From: an uncultured bacterium
Lineage (GTDB): Bacteria > Planctomycetota > UBA1135 > GCA-002686595
Assembly (NCBI GenBank): GCA_913058555.1
Contig: CAJXRJ010000497.1
Span: forward strand, 1 to 5,780
Direction: 5' to 3'
Length of the DNA: 5,780 bases
Shown here: positions 1 to 5,780 of the stretch, piece after piece
Position numbering within the stretch: the first letter of the stretch is position 1
Layout: each line of letters starts with the position of its first letter
Translations under genes and position numbers: made by a program
Notes under the pieces: model-generated
The model's input: the letters and a program-made list of their open reading frames with translations, nothing else
The model's database searches: none
What the model was told of the DNA's origin: nothing

Positions 1-53
1 TGCAGGGATTGTGGCGGTTTCGTGCGGGGCGAAGGCCAAAGTGCGGAGCCAGC

Positions 54-434
54 TTATCCAGATACCGACGCGCGAATGAAGACGATCCTGGGGTCGCTTT
101 CACTTGGTGAGCTGGAGCCGCGATAGCTCAATAAGACTGCCGACTTTCGGGTTCCGCTTCTGTGGATCGACCAGTGGAGCTCCTCCATCATTGAGGCATA
201 AGCGTCATCAATGTCGAGCTCTTGATGCTCATCAATGAGCGACGAACTCGGCCCCATGAGCACCTGCTTCACCATGAAGTGAGAGCGTGAGAAGGAGAAG
301 GAAGGGGCAATACCTGCTTCGTCGGGAACGTCGACGCGCGAGCTAGCTGGCGAGAGGGGAATCGCGATGGCTACGTGGGTCGAGTGACGAATGACGCCTG
401 GCAGATCGATTGCACTATGGTGGATTCGAGACAT
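54..434 (-). CDS. Doubtful small ORF, hypothetical protein (126 aa)
   Basis: I do not recognise this protein, and it may not be a gene. In its favour, the frame runs from ATG (432-434) to TAA. About 64% of its codons end in G or C by my hand count, which is above the local base composition, as expected for coding DNA in a GC-rich genome. A GGAG-like motif lies about 5-6 bases before the ATG. Against it, the product is rich in Ser, Arg and His, shows no domain, signal peptide or membrane segment, and has only one acidic, helix-like stretch (about residues 66-88, with an LDIDDAY core). It would be divergent from the 754-1170 gene, about 320 bases away. An internal ATG at about residue 54 (MVKQVLMG) is an alternative start. 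It could be a degraded gene remnant or a chance ORF. Confidence 0.3.
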   Translation of the reverse strand: MSRIHHSAIDLPGVIRHSTHVAIAIPLSPASSRVDVPDEAGIAPSFSFSRSHFMVKQVLMGPSSSLIDEHQELDIDDAYASMMEELHWSIHRSGTRKSAVLLSYRGSSSPSESDPRIVFIRASVSG

Positions 435-440
435 AGGGGC

Positions 441-457
441 TCCAGCTGATAGCTGGA
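441..457. repeat. Perfect 7-bp palindromic hairpin with 3-base loop
   Basis: TCCAGCT (441-447) and AGCTGGA (451-457) are exact reverse complements around a GAT loop. On the minus strand it sits 7-23 bases before the ATG of the doubtful 54-434 ORF, and its stem contains the GGAG that could serve as that ORF's ribosome binding site. It could therefore be an operator or a structure masking the site, or it could be coincidental. No T-run follows on either strand, so it is not an intrinsic terminator. Confidence 0.35.
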
Positions 458-745
458 CTTCACGCTGTTGGCATCTTAGCAGCAGCGCCGGCCAACTGGA
501 CTTTTCGTGCGAGCGAGAGGCGCGGTCCCTGTCGTACGGCGGGAGGACCGTGAGGAGCGGCGGAGCACTTTTTTGCCTGTCACTGAGCCACGGTCACGGA
601 GCAAGAGGTGTAGAACGGGCCCGGTCCATTGCGAACGTGTATCCTGATCCTCGACATGACAACGGCGTCCTTTGAGCGCAGCCCATGCTGCCGTAAGTGG
701 CTCCGTACGACAGTTATAGCAGGGACAAGTACGCCATCAGCGAGT

Positions 746-749
746 AGGA
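746..749 (+). promoter_or_regulatory. Weak ribosome binding site for the 754-1170 gene
   Basis: AGGA ends 4 bases before the ATG at 754. The spacing is short for a Shine-Dalgarno site, but it is the only purine-rich candidate near this start and it supports choosing ATG 754. Confidence 0.4.
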
Positions 750-753
750 CTGA

Positions 754-1170
754 ATGACCCGGAGTGACTATCTGTACGCCGCCGCCTACTTCTTCGAGCG
801 CGAGCGCGGCAGGCCTATGGATGACGCTGAGTTGGCGTGCATCCGTGACGAGGGCTTGGACCAGGCCGGTTCCACCGAGCTGCGGAGGGTCCTTGAGCAG
901 GGGCTCGTATCTGGGGGTTGGTCGGCCAACGAGCGCTCCCTGGCTTGCTTTGCGTTGGGCAAGACGTTCGATTCCACGCTCACGCCTCTCCTTCAACGTC
1001 AGTTGCGAATCGAGTGGGAGGAACGGAGTTGCGCTGTCTACCAGATCATGATCTGCCTCAGCGATCTCGGGGAGGAGGTCTTCGCCACAGACCGTGGGGG
1101 AAGCCTTAGTTCCATGGACGTCGAACTGAACCTCCGCGATGCGGAAGCCTACCTAAACCGGCTTAGGTGA
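754..1170 (+). CDS. Hypothetical small helical protein (138 aa), HEAT-like
   Basis: I cannot name this protein, but it is a credible gene. It runs from ATG to TGA with strong G/C preference at third positions, normal soluble-protein composition and a weak AGGA site before the start. No signal peptide or membrane segment is seen, so it is probably cytoplasmic. The N-terminus (residues 5-32) and residues 40-51 look helical. Residues 59-89 (core LACFALGKTFD, then LTPLLQRQL) and 93-110 (VYQIMICLSDLGEE) resemble two consecutive HEAT-type helical hairpins. The tail carries DRGGS (113-117) and ends with a charged helix (ELNLRDAEAYL, 124-134). Small HEAT-like proteins of this size include immunity proteins of polymorphic toxin systems. 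That reading is inference only, because no toxin gene is visible beside it. It has no neighbour within 250 bases on the same strand and may be monocistronic, ending at the hairpin at 1172-1238. Confidence 0.75.
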   Translation: MTRSDYLYAAAYFFERERGRPMDDAELACIRDEGLDQAGSTELRRVLEQGLVSGGWSANERSLACFALGKTFDSTLTPLLQRQLRIEWEERSCAVYQIMICLSDLGEEVFATDRGGSLSSMDVELNLRDAEAYLNRLR

Positions 1171-1171
1171 G

Positions 1172-1238
1172 CGGGTATCCCGGATTCGCCTGACGGTGCG
1201 CCGAGGCGGGGGGGCGCCACCGCTCTCCGGGTTACCCG
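1172..1238 (+). terminator. Nested inverted repeat after the 754-1170 gene, possible terminator
   Basis: CGGGTATCCCGG (1172-1183) pairs with CCGGGTTACCCG (1227-1238), 11 of 12 positions, with one T-T mismatch in the middle. Inside it, GGTGCGCC (1195-1202) pairs with GGCGCCACC (1213-1221) through 8 pairs with one bulged C (1217), leaving a 10-base G-rich loop. The structure starts one base after the TGA of the 138-aa gene. It has no downstream T-run, so if it ends transcription it is not a canonical intrinsic terminator. It could instead stabilise the mRNA 3' end or lie in the leader of the next gene. Confidence 0.45.
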
Positions 1239-1430
1239 TCGGTAAGTCATAGGCCCCGAAGTCCCGCCATGACGGGTCCAGTGCTTGGTCACCCCGAGGC
1301 ATGGATGTACGGTGCACGCTGCTTCTCCCTCTGGTTTTGGGCGACTTGGTCCCGGCAGCCGGACGATCGCTCGGACTCAGCGGGGAAGGCGTCTCGGTTC
1401 CCCAATCCCCACAACGAACAAGTGCTTCGT

Positions 1431-1434
1431 GGAG
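1431..1434 (+). promoter_or_regulatory. Ribosome binding site deciding the start of the oxidoreductase
   Basis: GGAG lies 8 bases before ATG 1443, an ideal Shine-Dalgarno spacing. It supports 1443 over the in-frame ATG at 1269. The longer form would bury the twin-arginine signal behind 58 residues of non-conserved-looking sequence. Confidence 0.75.
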
Positions 1435-1442
1435 ACCCCCGC

Positions 1443-2840
1443 ATGACTGACCCTACTAGCCGCCGCACCTTGACCCGACGTGACGTTCTTAAGGACTCGA
1501 GTCGACTTTCTGCGTCAGCGGTGCTGGCAACCGGCAGTGTGCCGTTTGTGCATCCATTCAAGCGAGAGGAGGAGATCCGCGTGGCGGTTGTCGGCTGCGG
1601 TGGACGAGGGAGCGGCGCTGCGACCAACGCGGTCTCGGTAAAGAGGGGCCCCGTCAAGCTTGTGGCTATGGCGGACGTCTTTGAAGATCGGATGAAGACG
1701 AGTTACGACGCACTCTCCAAGCGCTTCGGGGATCGTGTCGACGTGCCGAAGGAGCGCCGCTTCATCGGCTTCGATGGGTACCGGAAAGCCATGGACTGCC
1801 TCAAGCCTGGGGATGTGGTGATTCTCGCGACGCCGCCGGCGTTCCGCTGGGTCCACTTCAGCTACGCGATCGAGAAGGGACTGCACGTGTTCATGGAGAA
1901 GCCCGTCTCCGTGGATGGTCCAACGAGCAAGCGGATGTTCGCGCTGGCTGAGGAGTCAAAGAAGAAAGGGATCAAGGTGGGCGTGGGCCTGATGTCGCGC
2001 CACAGCCGTGCCATGCAAGAGCTCGTTAAGCGCGTTCAGGACGGGGAGCTCGGCGAGATCATCTCGCAGAACGGCTACCGGATGCAGGGTCCGGTGGCGA
2101 CTTTCCGATCGAAGCCCAAGCCCGATGGGATCAGCGATTTGGAGTTCCAGATTCGCCGCTTCCACGGCTTCCTGTGGGCCAGCGGGGGCGCCTTCAACGA
2201 CTTCTTTATTCACATCATCGACCAGCTTGCCTGGATGAAGGGTGCCCTCCCGGTCAAGGCCCAGGGTCATGGGGGACGTCACTACCGCATCAGCGGCGAA
2301 GGCGTGCCCTACGTGGATCAGAACTTTGATGCCTACGCGGTGGAGTACACCTACCCAGATGGCACCAAGATGATGTTTAGCGGGCGCAACCAGCCAGGCT
2401 GCGAGACCCGTTTCTATAGCCACATGCACGGGACGAAGGGCTCCGCCGTGGCCTCCGCGAACAGCGATTGTGGGCTGCCCTCAACCATTCACGACGGCCA
2501 CAGTCTCAGTCGCGGCAGTCGCAGGTGGACGTCAAAGGTGGCCGACGACGAGAAGAATCCCTATCAGAACGAATGGGAGGATCTGATCGCTGCCATTCGT
2601 GATGACACCCCGTTCAACGAAGCCAAGTACGGCATCGAGGCCAGCCTCATGTGCAACATGGGTCGCATGGCGGCGCACACGGGACGCGAGGTGACCTACG
2701 AACAGATCCTCGCGTCTGAGCATGAATTCGCCCCGGGGGTGGCGGGCCTGACCCTGGACTCGGACTCACCGCTCATGCCGAACGACGAAGGCCTCTACCC
2801 GGTTCCGCAGCCGGGCTTCGTGACCGATCGAGAGTATTGA
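1443..2840 (+). CDS. Tat-exported Gfo/Idh/MocA family oxidoreductase
   Basis: This is a 465-aa NAD(P)-dependent oxidoreductase of the Gfo/Idh/MocA family. The family oxidises or reduces a hydroxyl or keto group of sugars, sugar acids or inositols; the substrate here is not known. The N-terminus is a twin-arginine export signal: TRRDVLK at 11-17, then a mildly hydrophobic stretch at about 22-36. The folded, cofactor-loaded protein should therefore act in the periplasm, as glucose-fructose oxidoreductase of Zymomonas does. The Rossmann domain begins at 45 (IRVAVVGCGGRGSG, glycine motif 51-56), with D78 after the second strand, compatible with NAD binding. ATPP lies at 129-132 and the family hallmark EKP at 152-154, with K153 the expected catalytic lysine. 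The C-terminal alpha/beta domain carries GGAFNDFFIHIID (248-260), where D253, H257 and D260 match the family's active-site D-x3-H-x2-D pattern. Length is normal for the exported PVC-type members, and no key residue is missing. The start is set by GGAG at 1431-1434. It converges with the 2916-5732 gene. Confidence 0.93.
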   Translation: MTDPTSRRTLTRRDVLKDSSRLSASAVLATGSVPFVHPFKREEEIRVAVVGCGGRGSGAATNAVSVKRGPVKLVAMADVFEDRMKTSYDALSKRFGDRVDVPKERRFIGFDGYRKAMDCLKPGDVVILATPPAFRWVHFSYAIEKGLHVFMEKPVSVDGPTSKRMFALAEESKKKGIKVGVGLMSRHSRAMQELVKRVQDGELGEIISQNGYRMQGPVATFRSKPKPDGISDLEFQIRRFHGFLWASGGAFNDFFIHIIDQLAWMKGALPVKAQGHGGRHYRISGEGVPYVDQNFDAYAVEYTYPDGTKMMFSGRNQPGCETRFYSHMHGTKGSAVASANSDCGLPSTIHDGHSLSRGSRRWTSKVADDEKNPYQNEWEDLIAAIRDDTPFNEAKYGIEASLMCNMGRMAAHTGREVTYEQILASEHEFAPGVAGLTLDSDSPLMPNDEGLYPVPQPGFVTDREY

Positions 2841-2842
2841 CG

Positions 2843-2866
2843 GCCGGGTACTTGCGGGGCCCCGGC
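2843..2866 (+). terminator. Hairpin just after the oxidoreductase stop
   Basis: GCCGGG (2843-2848) pairs with CCCGGC (2861-2866) around a 12-base loop, starting 3 bases after the TGA at 2838-2840. There is no T-run after it, so it is only a possible factor-dependent or atypical terminator for the plus-strand gene. Confidence 0.4.
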
Positions 2867-2884
2867 GTCACGGAGGGGCACCCC

Positions 2885-2903
2885 TGGCCGTCACTGGCGG
2901 CCA
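2885..2903 (-). terminator. Hairpin just after the stop of the cytochrome c/propeller gene
   Basis: TGGCCG (2885-2890) pairs exactly with CGGCCA (2898-2903) around a 7-base loop. It lies 12 bases beyond the TAG (2916-2918) of the minus-strand gene. With the 2843-2866 hairpin it fills the 75-base gap between two convergent genes, as expected for paired transcription ends. Neither strand has a T-run, so the mechanism is uncertain. Confidence 0.4.
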
Positions 2904-2915
2904 AGGATGCGCCCG

Positions 2916-5732
2916 CTACTTCGGGACCTCGTGCACCGTCAGGTATACGTCTTGAGTGAGGGGCTCGCCGGTGGGGGCCTGCAGTTCGAACTGTAGGAGG
3001 AGCTGATGGCAGGGCCCCGTGGTCTCAAGCTCCACGAGGACTTTCTGGCCGCTCGCGTCTGCTCTCGCGGCGACTACGACCACCTCGTCCTCGCCCTCCC
3101 GATCCGGCTGCTCCACCGAGTAGTGGGCGGATCCGTAGTTGCGTGTCCAACGGTAATTCCAGCGCCGGACCGAGTAGCGCGCTGGGTCCTGCGCAAATTC
3201 CGCGTCGACAGGAGCGCTGAACTCGAGCTCGACGCCGCGTGGGTGGGCGCGTGCCCCGATCAAGATCGGCTGACCTGCACCCGAGTACCGTACCCGTTGC
3301 AGGCATCCATCGGCGCCGTTGGCCGGGCCCTGCCAACCGGAGAGCCCGACGGTGTACACCTGACCATCGACCGGGTTTACGCGCAGTCGCTGGATTCCGG
3401 CGTCGAATTGGAAGGGCAGGCGCCAAACCGCCCCTTGCTCGTGCTCGTCGACCACCAGCCCGTACATCCAGCCCTTGCCGAAGCTCGTATGCAGGTAGCG
3501 TCCCGCGAGCGGGCCGAAACGCTTCTCGTCCACCCATAGCTGCCCGCCGCTCGAGCTATCGAGCTTCTGGGGCATCCAGACCACGGGCTGATCGAAGTCG
3601 TCGCGGGTCTGGGCGCCCGGCCGATTCGTGTTGATCGCCTTGAAGACGCCGTAGAACCCGCCGGGGCGCGTGAGGGAGATCTTCGACGCAGGGATCCAGT
3701 TGCCCTGGTTGTCGCTCACCAGCGGCCGACCGTCGGGGCTCATGCCCATTCCGTTTGGGGTACGAAGGCCCGTGCAATACACCTCATGGCTCGACCCGTC
3801 GGGCGAGACCTTCAGGATCCCTCCGGGCAGGGCGAAGTCCGTGTATTGCCCTGATTTTGCGTAGTAGAGGAACCCCGCTTCGTCCGTTTGCAGATCGAAG
3901 TTGAACGCGTGGAAGTTGGGCGACACGTCGGGATCGGCGAAGAAGCTCTCATAGAAGTCGGCCTCCCCGTCACCGTTCTGGTCGTGCAAGCGCGTGATGC
4001 GATCGCGGCAGGTCACGTACACGAGCCCATCGATGATCCTGAGTCCCATGGGCTCGAACATCCCTGCGGCGAACCTGCGCCAGCGAAGCTCACCCAGATC
4101 GCCATCGATGCCCGACACGATCCAGACGTCGCCGCCGTAGGTCGAGACTGCGGCGCGACCATCCGGAAAGAAGTCGAGGGCGCTCGTCCGGATCCATGCG
4201 TTCCAGGGATTCGACTTCGGCAGGGTGAGCGTGTCGAGGGCGTACGGCGTTTCCTTCCCGGCCTCTCCCTTCGTCACGAGCTCCTCCGCCCAGTGCGCGG
4301 GGCCGCCAGCGACCTGCGTGATGGGGGAGGGCGGTAGGGTGCGCTCACGCAGGTTGTTGAGCATGAACTCGAAGCCCTCAAGCGCGTCGGCGTTGCCGCT
4401 CGCGAGGCGGAGCACGAAGACCTCCTGTGCCGTATCGGACGGGCCGAAGCGGAGTACGACGCGCCCTTTTTCATCGAGGGAGAGGTCGCCCCCGCCGAGC
4501 ACCGCGGCAGCCGCGAACGGTGCTAGGTTCTCGCCGGCCGGTGCGCCGCGTGCCACCAAGCTCCAGGGCAAGTAGCCATCTTCGGAGCCGGCCTCGCTGA
4601 AGACCGTACCCACGTCTTTGAGGCCGGCAGGTGCATGGCAGAGCGCGAGAACAAGGGGTTGTTCCCCCGGCTCGATGCGGATCCGATGGGTGATGACCGG
4701 CAGGCCGGCGGAGGCGTCGAGGCCTGGTCGTTCGAGCACCCCGCGACCGTCAATGGCGTAGCTGAGGATCACATCGCGCCCGTGCAAGTGATGGCCGTGG
4801 TAGTTGAGCAGCGAGTTTGGCAGTGGGCCCCGCGGTGGCCGCACGGAGCGATCCCAGTCCAGCGTACCGCCGTGACCCCACCCGTAGCCCTCCAGCCCGG
4901 AGAGCGGGGTCCCCTTTGGCTTCGCGCGGGCTTCGCCGCGCTGCTGGTAGTGCTGGGTCTGGCCGAGCTCCAAGAAACCGCCCGTCCAGGCGCCCGGGGA
5001 TTCCATCAGCTGCAGGTCGTAGGCCATCGACACCTGGCTGGCCAGGCGCACGGTCAGGCACGCCCCAACGTCGTCTCCAAGCTGGGTGGCGAGGACCGGC
5101 CCGAAGTCGCGGTCGACCAGCTCATCCCCGTTTTTGGCGCTCGCCCCGTGCTTGCGACCCTTGGGGAGTGCAGACAGATAGTCCGCGTCCACATCAAATA
5201 GCTGGGACGGGTTCTCGTCGCGGAAGAACGACTCACGCAGGAAATGGACGAGGTCGTAGGTCTGCTCTGGTGCGAGCCAACGGTTGCTCGGCATGGTGCG
5301 GAACCCGCCCGTGATGGTGTTGTACATGCTCAGGGGGTCGGACCCGTTCTCGAGCACGCCGGTGGCGAACGGCCGAGCCTGCGGGTTGGTGGGACGCCGG
5401 CCGTCCGCACCGTGGCAGCTGACGCATGCGGACATGTAGGTTTGCCTGCCGCGATCGAAGCTTGCGCTGTCCCAGCCGGCGATCAGCGATGCGTGGTCGA
5501 GGTCGGCGAGGGGCTTGACCCAAACGTTCGCGAAGCGCACTCGTGATGAGTCCCCTTGGAGCCGGATCGGACCGCGCAGCGAGTCGCCGCGTGCGGCCAC
5601 GGGCCGGTCACTCTCCTCTGCGCCCGTCCATGTGAGCGCCGCTTTCTTTCCCGGGACCGCGCCATTCGACAATTCGCGAGCCTCCTGGGAGGAAAGGCCC
5701 TCCGCGAAGAAGCGAACGTCACTTATGTCCCC
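2916..5732 (-). CDS. Multidomain cytochrome c / beta-propeller protein, DUF6797-like (5' partial)
   Basis: The visible part is 938 codons ending at TAG 2916-2918. The true start lies beyond the genomic end of the contig at 5732, so the signal peptide and N-terminal domains are missing. Residues are numbered from the first genomic codon. Residues 1-25 look like the end of a LamG-type fold (VRFFAEGLSSQEA). Residues 53-75 match the closing strand of a DUF1080/3-keto-disaccharide hydrolase-like domain (GPIRLQ, then VRFANVWVKPL). Residues 86-173 are a class I cytochrome c with haem site CVSCH at 103-107 (bases 5412-5426) and likely axial Met147 in TMPSNRW. Residues 185-475 resemble the DUF6797 region of PVC bacteria (NYHGHHLHGRDV near 310-321). 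Residues 505-815 are a glucose/sorbosone dehydrogenase-like beta-propeller with GLRTPNGMG (655-663) and a calcium-binding-like DQNGDGEAD (584-592). Residues 825-938 form a beta-rich C-terminal domain. It probably acts in the periplasm, passing electrons from sugar oxidation to its haem. The substrate and the enzymatic competence of the propeller are unproven. Confidence 0.88.
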   Translation of the reverse strand, partial: GDISDVRFFAEGLSSQEARELSNGAVPGKKAALTWTGAEESDRPVAARGDSLRGPIRLQGDSSRVRFANVWVKPLADLDHASLIAGWDSASFDRGRQTYMSACVSCHGADGRRPTNPQARPFATGVLENGSDPLSMYNTITGGFRTMPSNRWLAPEQTYDLVHFLRESFFRDENPSQLFDVDADYLSALPKGRKHGASAKNGDELVDRDFGPVLATQLGDDVGACLTVRLASQVSMAYDLQLMESPGAWTGGFLELGQTQHYQQRGEARAKPKGTPLSGLEGYGWGHGGTLDWDRSVRPPRGPLPNSLLNYHGHHLHGRDVILSYAIDGRGVLERPGLDASAGLPVITHRIRIEPGEQPLVLALCHAPAGLKDVGTVFSEAGSEDGYLPWSLVARGAPAGENLAPFAAAAVLGGGDLSLDEKGRVVLRFGPSDTAQEVFVLRLASGNADALEGFEFMLNNLRERTLPPSPITQVAGGPAHWAEELVTKGEAGKETPYALDTLTLPKSNPWNAWIRTSALDFFPDGRAAVSTYGGDVWIVSGIDGDLGELRWRRFAAGMFEPMGLRIIDGLVYVTCRDRITRLHDQNGDGEADFYESFFADPDVSPNFHAFNFDLQTDEAGFLYYAKSGQYTDFALPGGILKVSPDGSSHEVYCTGLRTPNGMGMSPDGRPLVSDNQGNWIPASKISLTRPGGFYGVFKAINTNRPGAQTRDDFDQPVVWMPQKLDSSSGGQLWVDEKRFGPLAGRYLHTSFGKGWMYGLVVDEHEQGAVWRLPFQFDAGIQRLRVNPVDGQVYTVGLSGWQGPANGADGCLQRVRYSGAGQPILIGARAHPRGVELEFSAPVDAEFAQDPARYSVRRWNYRWTRNYGSAHYSVEQPDREGEDEVVVVAARADASGQKVLVELETTGPCHQLLLQFELQAPTGEPLTQDVYLTVHEVPK

Positions 5733-5780
5733 CTGTCTCTTATACACATCTGACGCTGCCGACGATATGCAGTGTGTAGA
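5733..5780. other. Illumina Nextera adapter contamination (not genomic)
   Basis: Bases 5733-5751 are CTGTCTCTTATACACATCT, the 19-bp Tn5 mosaic end. Bases 5752-5765 are GACGCTGCCGACGA, the read-1 side Nextera tail. Bases 5766-5773 (TATGCAGT) occupy the i5 index position; the reverse complement ACTGCATA matches index S506/N506 as I remember it. Bases 5774-5780 (GTGTAGA) begin the P5 flank. The segments occur in exactly the library order, so this is untrimmed adapter read-through kept by the assembler. Genomic sequence ends at 5732. Any protein start called here (GTG at 5745-5747, giving MYKRQ) is artefactual. Confidence 0.98.

Larger units (their letters stand above)
435..753. other. Stretch with no recognisable gene
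   Basis: Apart from the hairpin at 441-457 I see no supported feature here. A plus-strand ORF over 391-675 has mixed third-position use and a low-complexity, Ser/Arg/Gly-rich product, so it is not called. A T-run lies at 569-574, but no strong stem directly precedes it. The promoter of the 754-1170 gene should lie in the last 100 or so bases, but I cannot identify convincing -35 and -10 boxes. Together with 1-434, this leaves the first 753 bases of the window essentially without a confident gene. Confidence 0.5.

Noticed and set aside
1..126. Plus-strand frame open from the window edge to TAG at 124-126 (41 codons)
   Set aside because: All three plus frames are open for at least the first 75 bases and none gives a recognisable C-terminus, so a gene tail cannot be claimed.
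205..238. Direct repeat TCATCAATG at 205-213 and 229-237
   Set aside because: Two 9-base copies inside a doubtful ORF are too short and too few to be called a repeat array, CRISPR or binding-site series.
569..574. T-run as a possible intrinsic terminator
   Set aside because: No strong GC stem directly precedes it, and no gene ends upstream on the plus strand.
391..675. Plus-strand ORF of 94 codons
   Set aside because: Third-position composition is mixed, the product is low in complexity, no ribosome site is evident, and it overlaps the competing 54-434 frame.
580..996. Minus-strand ORF of 138 codons overlapping the start of the 754-1170 gene
   Set aside because: It is mostly antisense to the better-supported plus-strand gene, and its product is Arg-rich with no domain.
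1269..1442. 58-residue N-terminal extension of the oxidoreductase from ATG 1269
   Set aside because: The Shine-Dalgarno site at 1431-1434 and the twin-arginine signal right after ATG 1443 fix the start. The extension has no conserved-looking sequence.
3025..3537. Minus-strand ORF (170 codons) in another frame within the large gene
   Set aside because: The product is Arg/Gly/Pro-rich, typical of an out-of-frame reading of GC-rich coding DNA. The main frame continues without interruption.
4635..5201. Long plus-strand ORF (188 codons) opposite the cytochrome c/propeller gene
   Set aside because: It is an antisense shadow, common opposite high-GC genes. The minus frame carries clear domain motifs throughout.
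5733..5747. MYKRQ start of the large minus-strand ORF, from GTG at 5745-5747
   Set aside because: These five codons are the reverse complement of the Tn5 mosaic end, so they are adapter. The CDS is reported as 5' partial from 5732.

Overview
The window looks like one end of an assembled contig from a GC-rich, probably uncultured bacterium. The best guess is a planctomycete or another PVC-superphylum member. Two features suggest this: a Tat-exported Gfo/Idh/MocA oxidoreductase, and a very large secreted-type protein joining a LamG/DUF1080-like end, a class I cytochrome c, a DUF6797-like region, a sugar-dehydrogenase-like beta-propeller and a C-terminal beta domain. Both are typical of the expanded carbohydrate-oxidation repertoire of Planctomycetes and Verrucomicrobia. 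The taxonomic call is inference; the window has no marker gene.

Layout: positions 1-753 carry no convincing gene. They are less GC-rich and hold one doubtful minus-strand ORF (54-434) with a hairpin just before its start. Positions 754-1170 (+) encode a small, credible, unrecognised helical protein of 138 aa. Positions 1171-1238 form a nested inverted repeat just after it. Positions 1443-2840 (+) encode the Tat-signal Gfo/Idh/MocA oxidoreductase (465 aa), with a clear ribosome binding site at 1431-1434. A 75-base gap containing hairpins separates it from a convergent gene at 2916-5732 (-), which is the 3' part (938 codons) of the multidomain cytochrome c/beta-propeller protein. Its 5' end is off the contig.

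The last 48 bases (5733-5780) are not genomic. They match the Illumina Nextera transposase adapter (19-bp mosaic end, read-1 primer tail, an 8-base i5 index and the start of the P5 side). The apparent N-terminus MYKRQ of the large ORF is translated adapter, so the genome sequence and the gene both stop at 5732.

The two large genes are convergent and so are not an operon, but their chemistry fits together. A periplasmic NAD(P)-dependent sugar or cyclitol oxidoreductase lies next to a c-type-haem, carbohydrate-associated propeller protein, which suggests a locus for oxidative carbohydrate catabolism. No CRISPR array, mobile element, tRNA or rRNA was recognised, and I see no clear evidence of an undescribed system.
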